Assembly (NCBI GenBank): GCA_028290285.1
Contig: JAQGKD010000113.1
Location: forward strand, 62,001-126,000
Length of the DNA stretch: 64,000 nt
Direction: 5' to 3'
Source of the DNA: Hyphomicrobiales bacterium
GTDB lineage: Bacteria > Pseudomonadota > Alphaproteobacteria > Rhizobiales > Beijerinckiaceae
Made by a program: the position numbers and the translations under genes. The notes under the pieces were generated by a model. That model was not told the origin of the DNA. It made no database searches and saw only the letters and a list, made by a program, of their open reading frames with translations. Shown here in pieces: positions 42,239 through 50,227 of this stretch. The number at the start of each line of letters is the position of its first letter. Within the stretch, counting starts at the first letter, position 1.

Positions 42239-42745
42239 ATGCGGAAGAATATCTTGTTTGCTGCCATGCTTGTTATTTCTGGGCATGCCCATGCCGGGTG
42301 GGAAGCCTCAGAAACCGAGGACAAGCTCACAGGCCAGAAGAGCCCGTTCATCATGCTCAAAGCCGAGGACACGTCAGTGAACCCGGTTGGCTTCCCTGTA
42401 ATCCATGGGAAGGAAGGGCTGCTTATGGTCTCTTGTAACGCTGACAAAGTAGTCGTGATGTATCTGGTCGCTGGCCGCCCCATGTCCCGGCAAGGCACGG
42501 TTCTAAACTTTCGGATCGATAAGGAAGCCCCAAGTCTAAAGCAGCCTTGGTCCCCATCCAGTACTGGTGAGGGACTCGGGATTTTTCTGAAGAACCCAGC
42601 CGCCGAGTTCGTTAACAAAATCTCGAAGGCGAGCACTCTATTTGTCAGGTCTGAAGACAAAATTTTCGGCATGACGGAAGCGACATTCAACCTGGATGGA
42701 GTTGCTACGGCTCTTGCCCCACTCCGTAGCGAGTGCAATTTCTGA
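42239..42745 (+). CDS. Exported plus-strand cargo protein (VasI-like fold possible)
   Basis: A 168-residue protein with a clear signal peptide (MRKNILFAAMLVISGHAHA) and a mature part of beta character (AGWEASETEDKL, LMVSCNADKVVVMYLVAG, TVLNFRIDKEAP). This pattern resembles small periplasmic proteins distantly related to VasI. GAGGGA precedes ATG 42239. It starts only 14 bp from the divergent tape measure gene and reads against the late operon, so it is probably a lysogenic-conversion gene. Confidence 0.68.
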   Translation: MRKNILFAAMLVISGHAHAGWEASETEDKLTGQKSPFIMLKAEDTSVNPVGFPVIHGKEGLLMVSCNADKVVVMYLVAGRPMSRQGTVLNFRIDKEAPSLKQPWSPSSTGEGLGIFLKNPAAEFVNKISKASTLFVRSEDKIFGMTEATFNLDGVATALAPLRSECNF

Positions 42746-42755
42746 GTGCCCTGAG

Positions 42756-43342
42756 TCACTGCCTCGTCGCGGTCCCAGCAGACACAATCCAATCCTGATT
42801 GCGTGAAATCAGGTTCTCGAACTCATCCGAACTCATCGCCTCGATCGGTTCTTCCCCGCCCTGGGCGCGGTTGTAGCCGTCGATGGCTGCGCTCAGTTCC
42901 CAGAGGCTGAGTTCGTCGACCTGTCTTGCTGTCCATCCAAGGGCGGCTCCTGCACCGTAGAGGGCGGAGAAGTGGAGTCGCCCGTCGTCTGGCTCTCCCC
43001 CGCCTGTCCTTTTCCCACCGGGTCATCCTTCACCCCGACAAGTGCGGCGAGGACGATGTTCTGTGCCGCCTTGGCGTTCTCGATAAGGTTGTGGCCCTGC
43101 TCGTCCACATAGCGGCGGGTCAGGAGCAAGGCGTCCATTGGCTTCATGCCGCCGCCAATGAGCCCGAGCCGGAGCGTCTCGCGGACGTCATCGACGCGCC
43201 AGGTTGAGTCCATCAGCCGCTGATAGATCTGCATGGGCCCGGCGTCGCACTTGTCCTGCAGCTCGCGAAGCTGGCCGATGGCGAGGCGGAAGGTATGCTC
43301 ACCATCCGCCCAATCGAAGGTAATGGAGCCTCTTGCACTCAT
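42756..43342 (-). CDS. Tail assembly chaperone GT-type fusion by -1 frameshift
   Basis: The short chaperone frame (43342 to 43010) continues after a -1 slip at GGGAAAA into a second open frame that runs to the stop at 42756-42758. The fusion would be about 195 residues: 111 from the upstream frame and 84 from the downstream one. The extension reads KRTGGGEPDDGRLHFSALYG, then GWTARQVDELSLWELSAAIDGYN. It has protein-like composition and no start of its own. This matches the G/GT arrangement found between tail tube and tape measure genes. Confidence 0.78.
42893..43342 (-). CDS. Gene transfer agent family tail assembly chaperone (G-type product)
   Basis: The unshifted product, 149 residues, matches the GTA/Phage_TAC_11 family: GSITFDWADGEHTFRLAIGQ, LRELQDKCDAGPMQIYQRL, and RLGLIGGGMKPMDALLLTRRYV. 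Residues past 111 are read only when no frameshift occurs and look disordered (Ser/Thr/Gln/Pro-rich). Chaperones of this position bind the tape measure protein during tail assembly. It overlaps the tail tube gene by 4 bp. Confidence 0.85.
   Translation of the reverse strand: MSARGSITFDWADGEHTFRLAIGQLRELQDKCDAGPMQIYQRLMDSTWRVDDVRETLRLGLIGGGMKPMDALLLTRRYVDEQGHNLIENAKAAQNIVLAALVGVKDDPVGKGQAGESQTTGDSTSPPSTVQEPPLDGQQDRSTNSASGN
43010..43016 (-). other. Slippery heptamer G_GGA_AAA for -1 frameshifting
   Basis: On the minus strand GGGAAAA lies in the zero frame as G GGA AAA, the canonical X XXY YYZ pattern. Lambda uses the near-identical GGGAAAG between genes G and T. The -1 frame entered here is open for 84 codons. 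Confidence 0.78.
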
Positions 43343-43788
43343 GTCAGGGCGTCCACCCAGACCACTTCTCCATCATTTTGAAGCTCGATATCGACCTGGA
43401 TCTTGTTGCCGATGTCGCCCGTCACGTTGAACGTCGTGCAGTGGAACTTGCCTTCGAAATAGCCGCCGTTGTTTGCCAACGTCGTGTCGAGCTTGATCCG
43501 AACGTTCTTCGTCGCAGTGCTGAAGAAGAACTCCCGCCACGTCTCGAATGCCTCCATCGCGAGGATGCCTTTGCCAGAGATCGTGCCGCTCAGAGACTGA
43601 GCGACACGCTCGGTCCATGCCGGGGCGTCAGGGTCGTCGCAATCCGGGACAGTGACATCGTTCGTCGACTTGGAAAAATTGATGCCACGCGAGGTCAGGC
43701 CGCAAGGTGCGGCGAAGACTTCCGTCCCGGCGCCGTTGCCGACAAGAAGCAGCAGTTTTGCAGCTGAAAGAGTTGTAGGCCGAGCCAT
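43339..43788 (-). CDS. Phage major tail tube protein
   Basis: A 149-residue beta-rich protein: KLLLLVGNGAGTEVFAAPCG, TNDVTVPDCDDPDAPAW, AQSLSGTISGKGILA, YFEGKFHCTTFNVTGD and DIELQNDGEVVWV. These are the conserved strands of tail tube proteins of the TTP family, which polymerise around the tape measure. It precedes the chaperone gene as expected. Confidence 0.88.
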   Translation of the reverse strand: MARPTTLSAAKLLLLVGNGAGTEVFAAPCGLTSRGINFSKSTNDVTVPDCDDPDAPAWTERVAQSLSGTISGKGILAMEAFETWREFFFSTATKNVRIKLDTTLANNGGYFEGKFHCTTFNVTGDIGNKIQVDIELQNDGEVVWVDALT

Positions 43789-43807
43789 TTGTATCTCCTG
43801 TTTTGGT

Positions 43808-44212
43808 TTAGTCAGTCGGCTCGGTCAGAGCGCGAAAGGTCAGAACTGCATGGCTCGTGATCCCGTCTGGATCGCGCATGTAGCGCTCATCCTCGACAGC
43901 AATGTCCACAAGCCGGTAATCGTCCAAGGTTAGGTCCGCGCCCTGCAGGGCTGCGCGCACCGCACTACCGATCCGCTTGACCTGCGGGAAACCGATCTCA
44001 CGTGACCATGCGTGGATCGTGAGAATGACCTCATCGCCTTCGTAGCAATCAGCGCGCTCGGTGAGCACCTGATCCTCGCCCAAGGTGATGCGAGGGAACA
44101 CATCTGCGTTCGGAGTGTCGAAGACGCTTGTGCCGACCAAAGCGGAAACCGCTATGTCAGCTTTGAGCTTTCCGACGACAGCCTTCTGCAGGCTGAGTGA
44201 TGCGCTAGGCAT
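43808..44212 (-). CDS. DUF3168 tail completion protein
   Basis: A 134-residue protein of the DUF3168 family: SLQKAVVGKLKADIAVSALV, VFDTPNADVFPRITLGEDQV, EVILTIHAWSREIGFPQVKR, and a C-terminal AVLTFRALTEP. The family covers tail terminator or completion proteins (gpU-like) that cap the tail tube. It overlaps the gp10-like gene by 8 bp. Confidence 0.85.
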   Translation of the reverse strand: MPSASLSLQKAVVGKLKADIAVSALVGTSVFDTPNADVFPRITLGEDQVLTERADCYEGDEVILTIHAWSREIGFPQVKRIGSAVRAALQGADLTLDDYRLVDIAVEDERYMRDPDGITSHAVLTFRALTEPTD

Positions 44213-44678
44213 TGTCGAAGCCCTTCTTGAGAGCGGCCGCGCATTGCTCAGCGAGATAGCGCTTCATGGGCTTCCTGAGCTTGCGATAGACCGGAAAAAA
44301 GAAAGGCTCCGGAGGACGCCCAGCGGCGCCGAACTCGACCGCTCTGGCATAGTCGTAAAGTCCCTGACCCGTGAGGCCAGCAGCCAGCCCGCGAGGGCTC
44401 TTGGCGAGCGCATCCCTGAACTCGCCGCCGAATGTTCCACGTCCCGGCGTTGTGGCGCGGCCACCGGCCACGACATAGAAGCTGAGAGGTCGCTTGCCCT
44501 TCACGACCTTGACGGAGCCGCGCAGCGCGCCAGTCCCGACAGGCGCCGCCGCGCGGATTGCAGCAGCAAGCGACTCGGCTTGTGCCGCGATGACCGCCAA
44601 GGCGCGCGCCTCGACCTCTTTCGGAAGGGACGCCATAACCCGTTGGAAGCGTTTGACGCTCGCATTCTGGCGGGCCAT
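44205..44678 (-). CDS. HK97 gp10-like head-tail joining protein
   Basis: A 157-residue protein started at ATG 44678 (MARQNASVKRFQ), overlapping the upstream stop as ATGA. It matches the HK97-gp10 family: APVGTGALRGSVKVVKGKRP, an RAVEFGAAGRPPEPFFFPVYR segment, and a basic C-terminal helix. The family forms the interface between head connector and tail. Confidence 0.85.
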   Translation of the reverse strand: MARQNASVKRFQRVMASLPKEVEARALAVIAAQAESLAAAIRAAAPVGTGALRGSVKVVKGKRPLSFYVVAGGRATTPGRGTFGGEFRDALAKSPRGLAAGLTGQGLYDYARAVEFGAAGRPPEPFFFPVYRKLRKPMKRYLAEQCAAALKKGFDNA

Positions 44679-45022
44679 CAGGCAGCGATCCCAGCAATAG
44701 CCATCAGCTCGATCCATTCATGACGCCGATCCATATCGACGGCTGTCCTAATCGCGTAGACGGTGCCATCCCGAACATCGATAGCGCGCCATTCTGGAGT
44801 GATGCGCGCCGTCTGCGAGTCGTAGCGCGTCCGGATCAGGATCGGTTGTGTCCCCTGAATGCGCGCGGCGAGAATGTCCTCGCCACCGCGCATGGGCTTG
44901 ATTTCGACGGATCGAGAGAACTGAGCCTCGAAGTCGCCAGCGCCGGGGTTGCCGTAATCATCGCCGACGACCGCACGAGCCTCAAAGCGGACCCTGTCCC
45001 GAAGGTTTCCGGCTGGAGGCAT
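44678..45022 (-). CDS. Phage head-tail adaptor (SPP1 gp16-like)
   Basis: A 114-residue small beta-barrel stopper protein: GNLRDRVRFEARAVVGDDYG, a FEAQFSRSVEIKPMRGGED segment, then TPEWRAIDVRDGTVYAIRTA and DRRHEWIELMA. These are the strands of the head-closure family that seals the connector after packaging. It lies between the small hypothetical and gp10-like genes. Confidence 0.85.
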   Translation of the reverse strand: MPPAGNLRDRVRFEARAVVGDDYGNPGAGDFEAQFSRSVEIKPMRGGEDILAARIQGTQPILIRTRYDSQTARITPEWRAIDVRDGTVYAIRTAVDMDRRHEWIELMAIAGIAA

Positions 45023-45191
45023 CGGGCTCTACCTTCTCGTTTGTCTGCACATAGTCGCCTGCGCCAGCCTGGATGGCAGCGTTGGCGTGGTCTCTCGGGA
45101 TGATGAGTTCGTGGCCGGCCTTGTAGGCGATGACCAGTCCGGGCCGGATGGCGTGATCGAAGCTTTGTGCGAAGCGGAAGGGCAGCCGCAT
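44982..45191 (-). CDS. Small phage hypothetical protein
   Basis: A 69-residue protein whose start codon abuts the stop of the connector gene. It overlaps the adaptor gene by 41 bp. FDHAIRPGLVIAYKAGHELIIPRDHANAAIQAGAG looks like a small beta-rich connector-associated protein, and such ORFs are common at this place. Expression is inferred from tight spacing. Confidence 0.5.
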   Translation of the reverse strand: MRLPFRFAQSFDHAIRPGLVIAYKAGHELIIPRDHANAAIQAGAGDYVQTNEKVEPDASSRKPSGQGPL

Positions 45192-45758
45192 TCAGAACCA
45201 GAGGCGATACGGCGAGATGAGCGCAATCACGCCGAATGGTAGTTCCGAGCCCCTGCCCGATGCATCGACGGCCTCGCGGCTTGCATACCAATGTCCGACG
45301 AGCAGCTTCATCGCCTGTTTGATCGAGACCGGGACAGAGGCCGCTGCTCCGTAACCTGCGACAAACTGAACCCGGACCGCATTCACGGCATCGGCTGTTG
45401 AAGGCCAGCCGTTGGTTGCGCCCGCGATAAGCCACGCCGGCTCCCGCAGGTTATCGAGCACGTATCGATCCGAAGGCAGCGTTTGCTCCGTTCCGGTTAC
45501 ATCGTCAAACTTGATGCTCACGACCGATTGCACTGGCACCCGGGCGAGCTCCATGCCGTGGCATGAGAACGCGTTGCAAACCGCCTCCCATGTCTGGGTC
45601 ACGAACGCGCGTCCTGTCATCATCTCGAGATGGTGGCGCGCGGCGGCCACATAGGAGCCGATCAGATCATCGTCCTCATCATGTTCCACACGTAGATGGG
45701 ACTTTGCCTCCGAAATGCTGATTGGCTCTTCGGCGGGGGGCGTGATGAGGCGAAGCAT
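45192..45758 (-). CDS. Head-tail connector protein (gp6-like)
   Basis: A 188-residue helical connector protein started at ATG 45758 (MLRLITPPAEEPISISEAK); the open frame extends to 45977 without conservation. The block SEAKSHLRVEHDEDDDLIGSYVAAARHHLE is the hallmark of phage gp6/HK97-type connectors. AVRVQFVAGYG and IKQAMKLLVGHWYASREAV complete the family pattern. It binds below the portal ring. Confidence 0.88.
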   Translation of the reverse strand: MLRLITPPAEEPISISEAKSHLRVEHDEDDDLIGSYVAAARHHLEMMTGRAFVTQTWEAVCNAFSCHGMELARVPVQSVVSIKFDDVTGTEQTLPSDRYVLDNLREPAWLIAGATNGWPSTADAVNAVRVQFVAGYGAAASVPVSIKQAMKLLVGHWYASREAVDASGRGSELPFGVIALISPYRLWF

Positions 45759-45760
45759 GG

Positions 45761-46192
45761 TCAGTCTTCCGTGACTGTCGTCGCAGTTGTCAGACGTGGC
45801 GAGACACCTGTCGTAACTGCGAGGCTGGGGCTGATCGTGCCGCTGTAAAGGATCTTGGTCGCGCCGGAGGCCGCTGCGCCGATAGCAAAATGCGTGGCTG
45901 TTCCACCCGTGCCAGCCGTCATCGCAGCGAAGTCGATATTTGCAGCCGGCGAGACTGAATTGCCGGTGACCGTCCATCCGCCTGTCGTGCGAGCGACCGC
46001 CACACGGGAGTAACCCGTGTAGCTGATCTCACTTGTCGCTTCAGTGCCGGTGTCCCCTGGATCCGCCGTGTGCAACGATACGTAGAGGTTTGTCAGCGGC
46101 GAACTTGCCGAATTGTCTGCGACGTTTGCGATCGCGATGCCATTAAAGATCAGCTTCAGCAGGTCGTTTTCGAAGGCGTCACTCTTGCTCAT
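45761..46192 (-). CDS. Phage structural protein (decoration/fibre-like)
   Basis: A 143-residue protein started at ATG 46192 (MSKSDAFENDLLKLIFNGIA). The sequence LYVSLHTADPGDTGTEATSE and GYSRVAVARTTGGWTVTGNS belongs to a common phage structural family often labelled tail fibre or decoration protein. It lies in a block of accessory virion genes between capsid and connector genes. Confidence 0.72.
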   Translation of the reverse strand: MSKSDAFENDLLKLIFNGIAIANVADNSASSPLTNLYVSLHTADPGDTGTEATSEISYTGYSRVAVARTTGGWTVTGNSVSPAANIDFAAMTAGTGGTATHFAIGAAASGATKILYSGTISPSLAVTTGVSPRLTTATTVTED

Positions 46193-46229
46193 TGTGCATT
46201 CCTGATTGGTCGGCGGGCTCGGCACTAAA

Positions 46230-46607
46230 TTAAGCAATCATCCCATATGGCGGCTGCGTGTAGCTCTTATCGACCGTCACGCCATCCGCGAGATACCTGA
46301 CAGGCTCGAACAGCTCGAAGCCAACAGGCACCCCCGGTATAAGCCGTCCGTTGTTCACGCGGATGCGAACCCAGTAGCCGGGGATGGGAGCCGTCTCGGG
46401 GTAGGAACCCATCGGGCCGGTGAGTGTCTTGCCAGTGGGTTCACTGACAGTCCCCACGACGTTGATAAAGTAGTTCCCGCCGTCCTGCGTGATGCCCTGC
46501 GTGATGAGCGTCGGATTCGTACCCTTGGCATCCCGCTGGACGTACCCGAGGGATTCGGCTGCGAGGAGGAAGGAGGGGCCGTCTGGTGAGCGAAGTACGT
46601 AGTCCAT
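46230..46607 (-). CDS. Hypothetical virion-associated protein
   Basis: A 125-residue protein, MDYVLRSPDGPSFLLAAESL..., with a beta-rich middle (YFINVVGTVSEPTGKTLTG) and a proline-containing YWVRIRVNNGRLIPG segment. No family is recognised. Same orientation and tight spacing place it with the spike/decoration block. Confidence 0.6.
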   Translation of the reverse strand: MDYVLRSPDGPSFLLAAESLGYVQRDAKGTNPTLITQGITQDGGNYFINVVGTVSEPTGKTLTGPMGSYPETAPIPGYWVRIRVNNGRLIPGVPVGFELFEPVRYLADGVTVDKSYTQPPYGMIA

Positions 46608-46617
46608 GCGGTCCTCC

Positions 46618-48330
46618 TTATGTGGTCAGGGTGACGAGCTGCGCGTTCGGGAAGCGCGTGCGGTAATAGGAGAAGGATTTTACATGCCCGTTACTCTCGG
46701 TCCCTGTTCCTCCCCCGCCAATTCTCATTTGCGTAACCGGAGGGACTGCTCCACTGGGCGTGCCTACAACAGCAGCAGCGCCGTTAAGTGAACCGGCATA
46801 GTCGTTCACCTTATATGTAAACGCGGCTTTGAAGTTCGGGTGGGCCGCAAGGTTGTATGCACCAAGAGTATTATTCACAATTAGCGGACCGCCTGAATTC
46901 GCAACCATGTCGAGGCCGGTGCCTGTATGATACACGAGCATGCGGTTGTTGGCCGTGTTGTCATCCACTGAGAACGAGTAGGCCCCACCCTTAACGATTT
47001 CGCCCTCGATGACTATCGTCCCTTCCAGCGGGTTCCAGATCGAGCTAAACGCCGGCCCCGTGATGCTCGCGCTGTCTGCCGCGCGTGTGACTGACGCGTT
47101 TTGCGTGAAGATCAGACTCGTGGCGAACGAGCCGGTCTCATACTGCGAACCCCAGCGATAGATGCCGCTGGTGCCGTCACCTGAATAGCTGGCAACGCCA
47201 TCGGCACTCGCCATGTACACGGAACAAAAACCAGAAGCCGTCCCTACGCTTGTTTTAGTTGCACTTATCCGCCACCAACCGTTACCATCGTTTTCGACAG
47301 TGAACCCATCGGGGGCGTTTCCGGCAACCCCACCAATAGCTCCAGTAGTCAGGTTGACGTACTTGCCGTAGCTGGTGCCATTTATCTCAATGGCGAATAG
47401 CGCCCATGTACGTTCACCTGCCTTCAAGTAGGTTGAAGCGGTGTAGGCAGTAGCTGCGGTGTTTGGGAACCCTGATGCATTGAATACAGCGTGCTGGCCC
47501 GTTGTCGCAGCTTCGATCATCTTAGACGCCGTTAACGTCCCATCAGGCGCTATTGCTGCGTTCGCCGTGACCGGACTGTTGAATTTCGTCCACGAGGCGG
47601 TGCTATGATCGGCGGAGTTAAGAACGACGTTCGTCCGGCTTTCTTCGATCAGCAATCCTTTTGCCGCGAGGGTGACGGGATCGAAGTCGAACCTCGGGCC
47701 GTAATAGGCGGCGCTCGTGGTCGCAACGTAGGGGCGCGGGGTCGTCTGGTAGGTGACGGCTTCGAGTTGAGCTTCGTACAGGTCTACCTGATCGCCAGAG
47801 TTCGCTAGGAACACAATGAGAAAAGGTGACGCGACGTTTGCCGAAAGCGTTGAAAGCCGCTGCCACGAAGATGTAGGCTCAAGGGGAACGGACGTATTCG
47901 CAGGTGTACGAAGTTCGATCAGCCCTGTTTTGGTGCGTACCCGTGCCCAAACTGACGCGATATGGTTTCCGCTCGTGCTGGGCCGCTGATAGATAAACGC
48001 ACCGCCCGCCGTGGCTGTAACAGTGAATGCGTTTGTTCCACCGTCCGGGTCAGCAATGCCGGCGGCAACCGTGACTGTACTTTTAGTCCACGCCGCATTC
48101 GTAAAGTCATTGCTCCACAACAACAGATTATTCGGAGCCCACGTCAGCTTGCCGGTGCTGTCATACTGTGTCGCGAGGCCGGGACGCGAGAACGTGACGC
48201 CCTTGGCAAGAAGATCCGCGCCAGTGGACATGGTGGAGAACGGCAGGGAGAGGGCGGGTCCAGCAGCGAGCGCTGACCCCGCAGCAGCCCATGGAAGGAA
48301 TGGCAGCGTAAGCCCGAGCCCCAGCCTCAT
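46618..48330 (-). CDS. Large spike/fibre protein with carbohydrate-binding-like domains
   Basis: A 570-residue protein starting with a hydrophobic, signal-like stretch (MRLGLGLTLPFLPWAAAGSA). Two jelly-roll modules repeat the same pattern: a NNLLLWSNDFTNAAWTKSTV or NVVLNSADHSTASWTKFNS opening, then a central GWWRIS or SWQRLS strand. Each closes with an aromatic Y-AQLE or GSQYETG strand. The C-terminal third (from about 430) looks like a LamG/concanavalin-type beta sandwich. Location between capsid and connector genes suggests a capsid spike that binds host glycans. Confidence 0.7.
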   Translation of the reverse strand: MRLGLGLTLPFLPWAAAGSALAAGPALSLPFSTMSTGADLLAKGVTFSRPGLATQYDSTGKLTWAPNNLLLWSNDFTNAAWTKSTVTVAAGIADPDGGTNAFTVTATAGGAFIYQRPSTSGNHIASVWARVRTKTGLIELRTPANTSVPLEPTSSWQRLSTLSANVASPFLIVFLANSGDQVDLYEAQLEAVTYQTTPRPYVATTSAAYYGPRFDFDPVTLAAKGLLIEESRTNVVLNSADHSTASWTKFNSPVTANAAIAPDGTLTASKMIEAATTGQHAVFNASGFPNTAATAYTASTYLKAGERTWALFAIEINGTSYGKYVNLTTGAIGGVAGNAPDGFTVENDGNGWWRISATKTSVGTASGFCSVYMASADGVASYSGDGTSGIYRWGSQYETGSFATSLIFTQNASVTRAADSASITGPAFSSIWNPLEGTIVIEGEIVKGGAYSFSVDDNTANNRMLVYHTGTGLDMVANSGGPLIVNNTLGAYNLAAHPNFKAAFTYKVNDYAGSLNGAAAVVGTPSGAVPPVTQMRIGGGGTGTESNGHVKSFSYYRTRFPNAQLVTLTT

Positions 48331-48569
48331 TAGACAGCACCCTCAAGGCCGGCTGCGGTCGCGGCGGTGACATACGTCGCGTAGATGAGCCGCGTCTCGC
48401 CAGCTAGGAAGTTCATCACGCGACTCGCGTCTGCGCCCGTCGTGACGGTTACCGTTCCAGCCCCGTTCGCACGAATCGCGCGCACAGGCCTCGCCAAAGG
48501 CGACGCGGAAGGCGTGATTGGAACCCAATCAACCGGAACGTCTCCTGAAATAGGTCCAAAGACAGCCAT
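48330..48569 (-). CDS. Small virion protein, probable spike base
   Basis: A 79-residue protein with SPLARPVRAIRANGAGTVTV and DASRVMNFLAGETR, a pattern common to small proteins encoded beside phage spike genes. The spike gene begins at its last base. Likely a base or decoration subunit; inferred from position and composition. Confidence 0.65.
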   Translation of the reverse strand: MAVFGPISGDVPVDWVPITPSASPLARPVRAIRANGAGTVTVTTGADASRVMNFLAGETRLIYATYVTAATAAGLEGAV

Positions 48570-48592
48570 GGAATCGCCTCTACTCTGGTCGT

Positions 48593-48844
48593 TCAGCCTT
48601 TGGACGACTTGGGTTCGTTAAAAGTCTTGTTCATCGGCGCAAGCTCCATCTTGTTAGATGCAGCAGGCCCTTCGGATTTTGGAGCGGGGGCGAGCGTCTT
48701 AGCCTCATCCTCGACCGTGTCGACCGGCTCGAGCACGCCGAGCTTGACGAGGTGCGCCGCGTCAGCCTTGCTCATTTCGCGCGTGTCGCCGGCGTCATAG
48801 AGTTTGTCGCCTTCCATGCGGCGCAGGACTTTGAAAGTTGCCAT
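48593..48844 (-). CDS. Small head-associated hypothetical protein
   Basis: An 83-residue charged protein started at ATG 48844 (MATFKVLRRMEGDKLYDAGD). The N-terminal 45 residues (AHLVKLGVLEPVD) resemble small conserved proteins that follow HK97-type capsid genes; the C-terminus is Lys/Pro/Ala-rich and probably disordered. Confidence 0.65.
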   Translation of the reverse strand: MATFKVLRRMEGDKLYDAGDTREMSKADAAHLVKLGVLEPVDTVEDEAKTLAPAPKSEGPAASNKMELAPMNKTFNEPKSSKG

Positions 48845-48865
48845 GTTCGTCTCCAGAATTGAAGA

Positions 48866-48888
48866 AGGGCGGCGGGAGACGCCGCCCT
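48866..48888 (-). terminator. Hairpin after the capsid gene
   Basis: AGGGCGGCG pairs perfectly with CGCCGCCCT around 5 nt. On the minus strand it follows the capsid stop and is trailed by TCTTC rather than a full T-run. It may attenuate expression or protect the abundant capsid mRNA. Confidence 0.5.
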
Positions 48889-48906
48889 CGATCCACCAGT
48901 TCAGGA

Positions 48907-50196
48907 TCAGGCAACGCGCCCAAAGTCGCCGAAGATGAAGGCTTCCGGACGATAGACCGCCAAGGCAAGACGCTCCTCGCAGAGCATCGTGACGAGGTTC
49001 TTGATGAAGTCGTCTTCGTTTTCCGTGGCAATTTCCACGCGCGCCGCCCAGCGATCGAACAGCTGAGCGCCAAGGCGGAAGGCGCCGGTCAGGAACTTGT
49101 CGACCGCGATCGACTGCGTAGCCACCACCGGAAGGCCCCAGAGAGTCGGACTGATCTGCCCCTGTGGGTTGCCAATGATGTAGCGGCCCGTCGAGTCCTT
49201 GAGGGTCTCGACCCAAGCCCAGTCGATCGGATTCATCACGTGCGCCGTGGCCGGATACTCCGCCAGAGCAGCCTGCAGCATCGCCAGGCGCATCATGTCG
49301 ATGCTCGTGGGCGAAGTCAGGGTGATCGGAGCGGTGTACGCGGTCGCCTGCGGGATGATGCCTAGCAGGTTCTGGCCGGTGCCATCGCCGTTGAGCAGCT
49401 GGCTTTCCTCTTTGAAGGCGAGCCCGTAGCGCAGGCGCCCGTCGATGTAGGACGAGAGCTGCGCCACATCGTCGAGGATCTGGCGTGAAGCCTTCGTGTA
49501 GTGCGCGATCACCTTGGCAGTCGTCGCGACAAGATCGAACTTCAGGTCTGACTGCGGCTTCGCGGCCAGTTCGGCCACCGGCGCCGCGCTGTTTGTGAAG
49601 CCGGTTTCGCGAACGTACTCGATCGTGTTTCCGTCCATTCGCCCGGGGGTGATGAGATCACGGACGGTCAGACGGCGCTCGGGAGGCATCTGAATGCCAG
49701 GGAGGAAGGTCGGGATCACTGCCGAGCCCGCATTCCCGGCGGACGTACCGACCGTTGAACTGATGATGGCCTTCGTCGAAAAGTCCACCTTGCCGCGCCG
49801 GCCGTCGGTCGCCAGGAAGGATTTGACGCGCTCGCTCTCAACGAACTGCTCCCCCAGGCTTTTCACAGCCTGGCGATCGTCGCTGCCACCGTTGCGAGCC
49901 ATCTTCTGCTCAAGAGCGGAAAGCTGCTCGTTCAAGCCGTTCATCTTCATCAGAGCTTCATCGGTCGTCTGCTTGACGCCGGCCGTCATGTCCATGCCCT
50001 TGGCGGCCTCGGCCAGCGCCTTCTCCGCGATCTGCTTGACGGCGTCGACTGAGTTCTGGAACGCAGCCTTGATTTCGACGGCCATCTCCGCCGCCGTGCG
50101 TCCTTCGTTGGGCGTCTCGAAGCAAATGCGCGGGCCAAACGGGAATGCGGCCAGAGCGGCGATGCTGCCGGCCAGGTGAATATGCTTCTTGACCAT
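48907..50196 (-). CDS. HK97-family major capsid protein
   Basis: A 429-residue HK97-fold capsid protein. Residues about 35-110 are a coiled-coil delta (scaffold) region. The mature part begins near 120 and shows VDFSTKAIISSTVGTSAGNA, IPTFLPGIQMPPERRLTVRD, the E-loop/spine region with RQILDDVAQLSSYIDGRL, LLNGDGTGQNLLGI and MNPIDWAWVETLKDSTGRYI. The delta region is expected to be removed by the protease encoded just upstream. Confidence 0.93.
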   Translation of the reverse strand: MVKKHIHLAGSIAALAAFPFGPRICFETPNEGRTAAEMAVEIKAAFQNSVDAVKQIAEKALAEAAKGMDMTAGVKQTTDEALMKMNGLNEQLSALEQKMARNGGSDDRQAVKSLGEQFVESERVKSFLATDGRRGKVDFSTKAIISSTVGTSAGNAGSAVIPTFLPGIQMPPERRLTVRDLITPGRMDGNTIEYVRETGFTNSAAPVAELAAKPQSDLKFDLVATTAKVIAHYTKASRQILDDVAQLSSYIDGRLRYGLAFKEESQLLNGDGTGQNLLGIIPQATAYTAPITLTSPTSIDMMRLAMLQAALAEYPATAHVMNPIDWAWVETLKDSTGRYIIGNPQGQISPTLWGLPVVATQSIAVDKFLTGAFRLGAQLFDRWAARVEIATENEDDFIKNLVTMLCEERLALAVYRPEAFIFGDFGRVA

Positions 50197-50227
50197 GAGA
50201 AATGCCCTTTCGAGGCAGAGAGGAAGA

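Noticed and set aside
42823-43026. Minus-strand frame starting MTRWEKDRR
   Set aside because: It is the third frame over the chaperone gene, very Arg-rich; the real downstream extension is the -1 frame entered at GGGAAAA.
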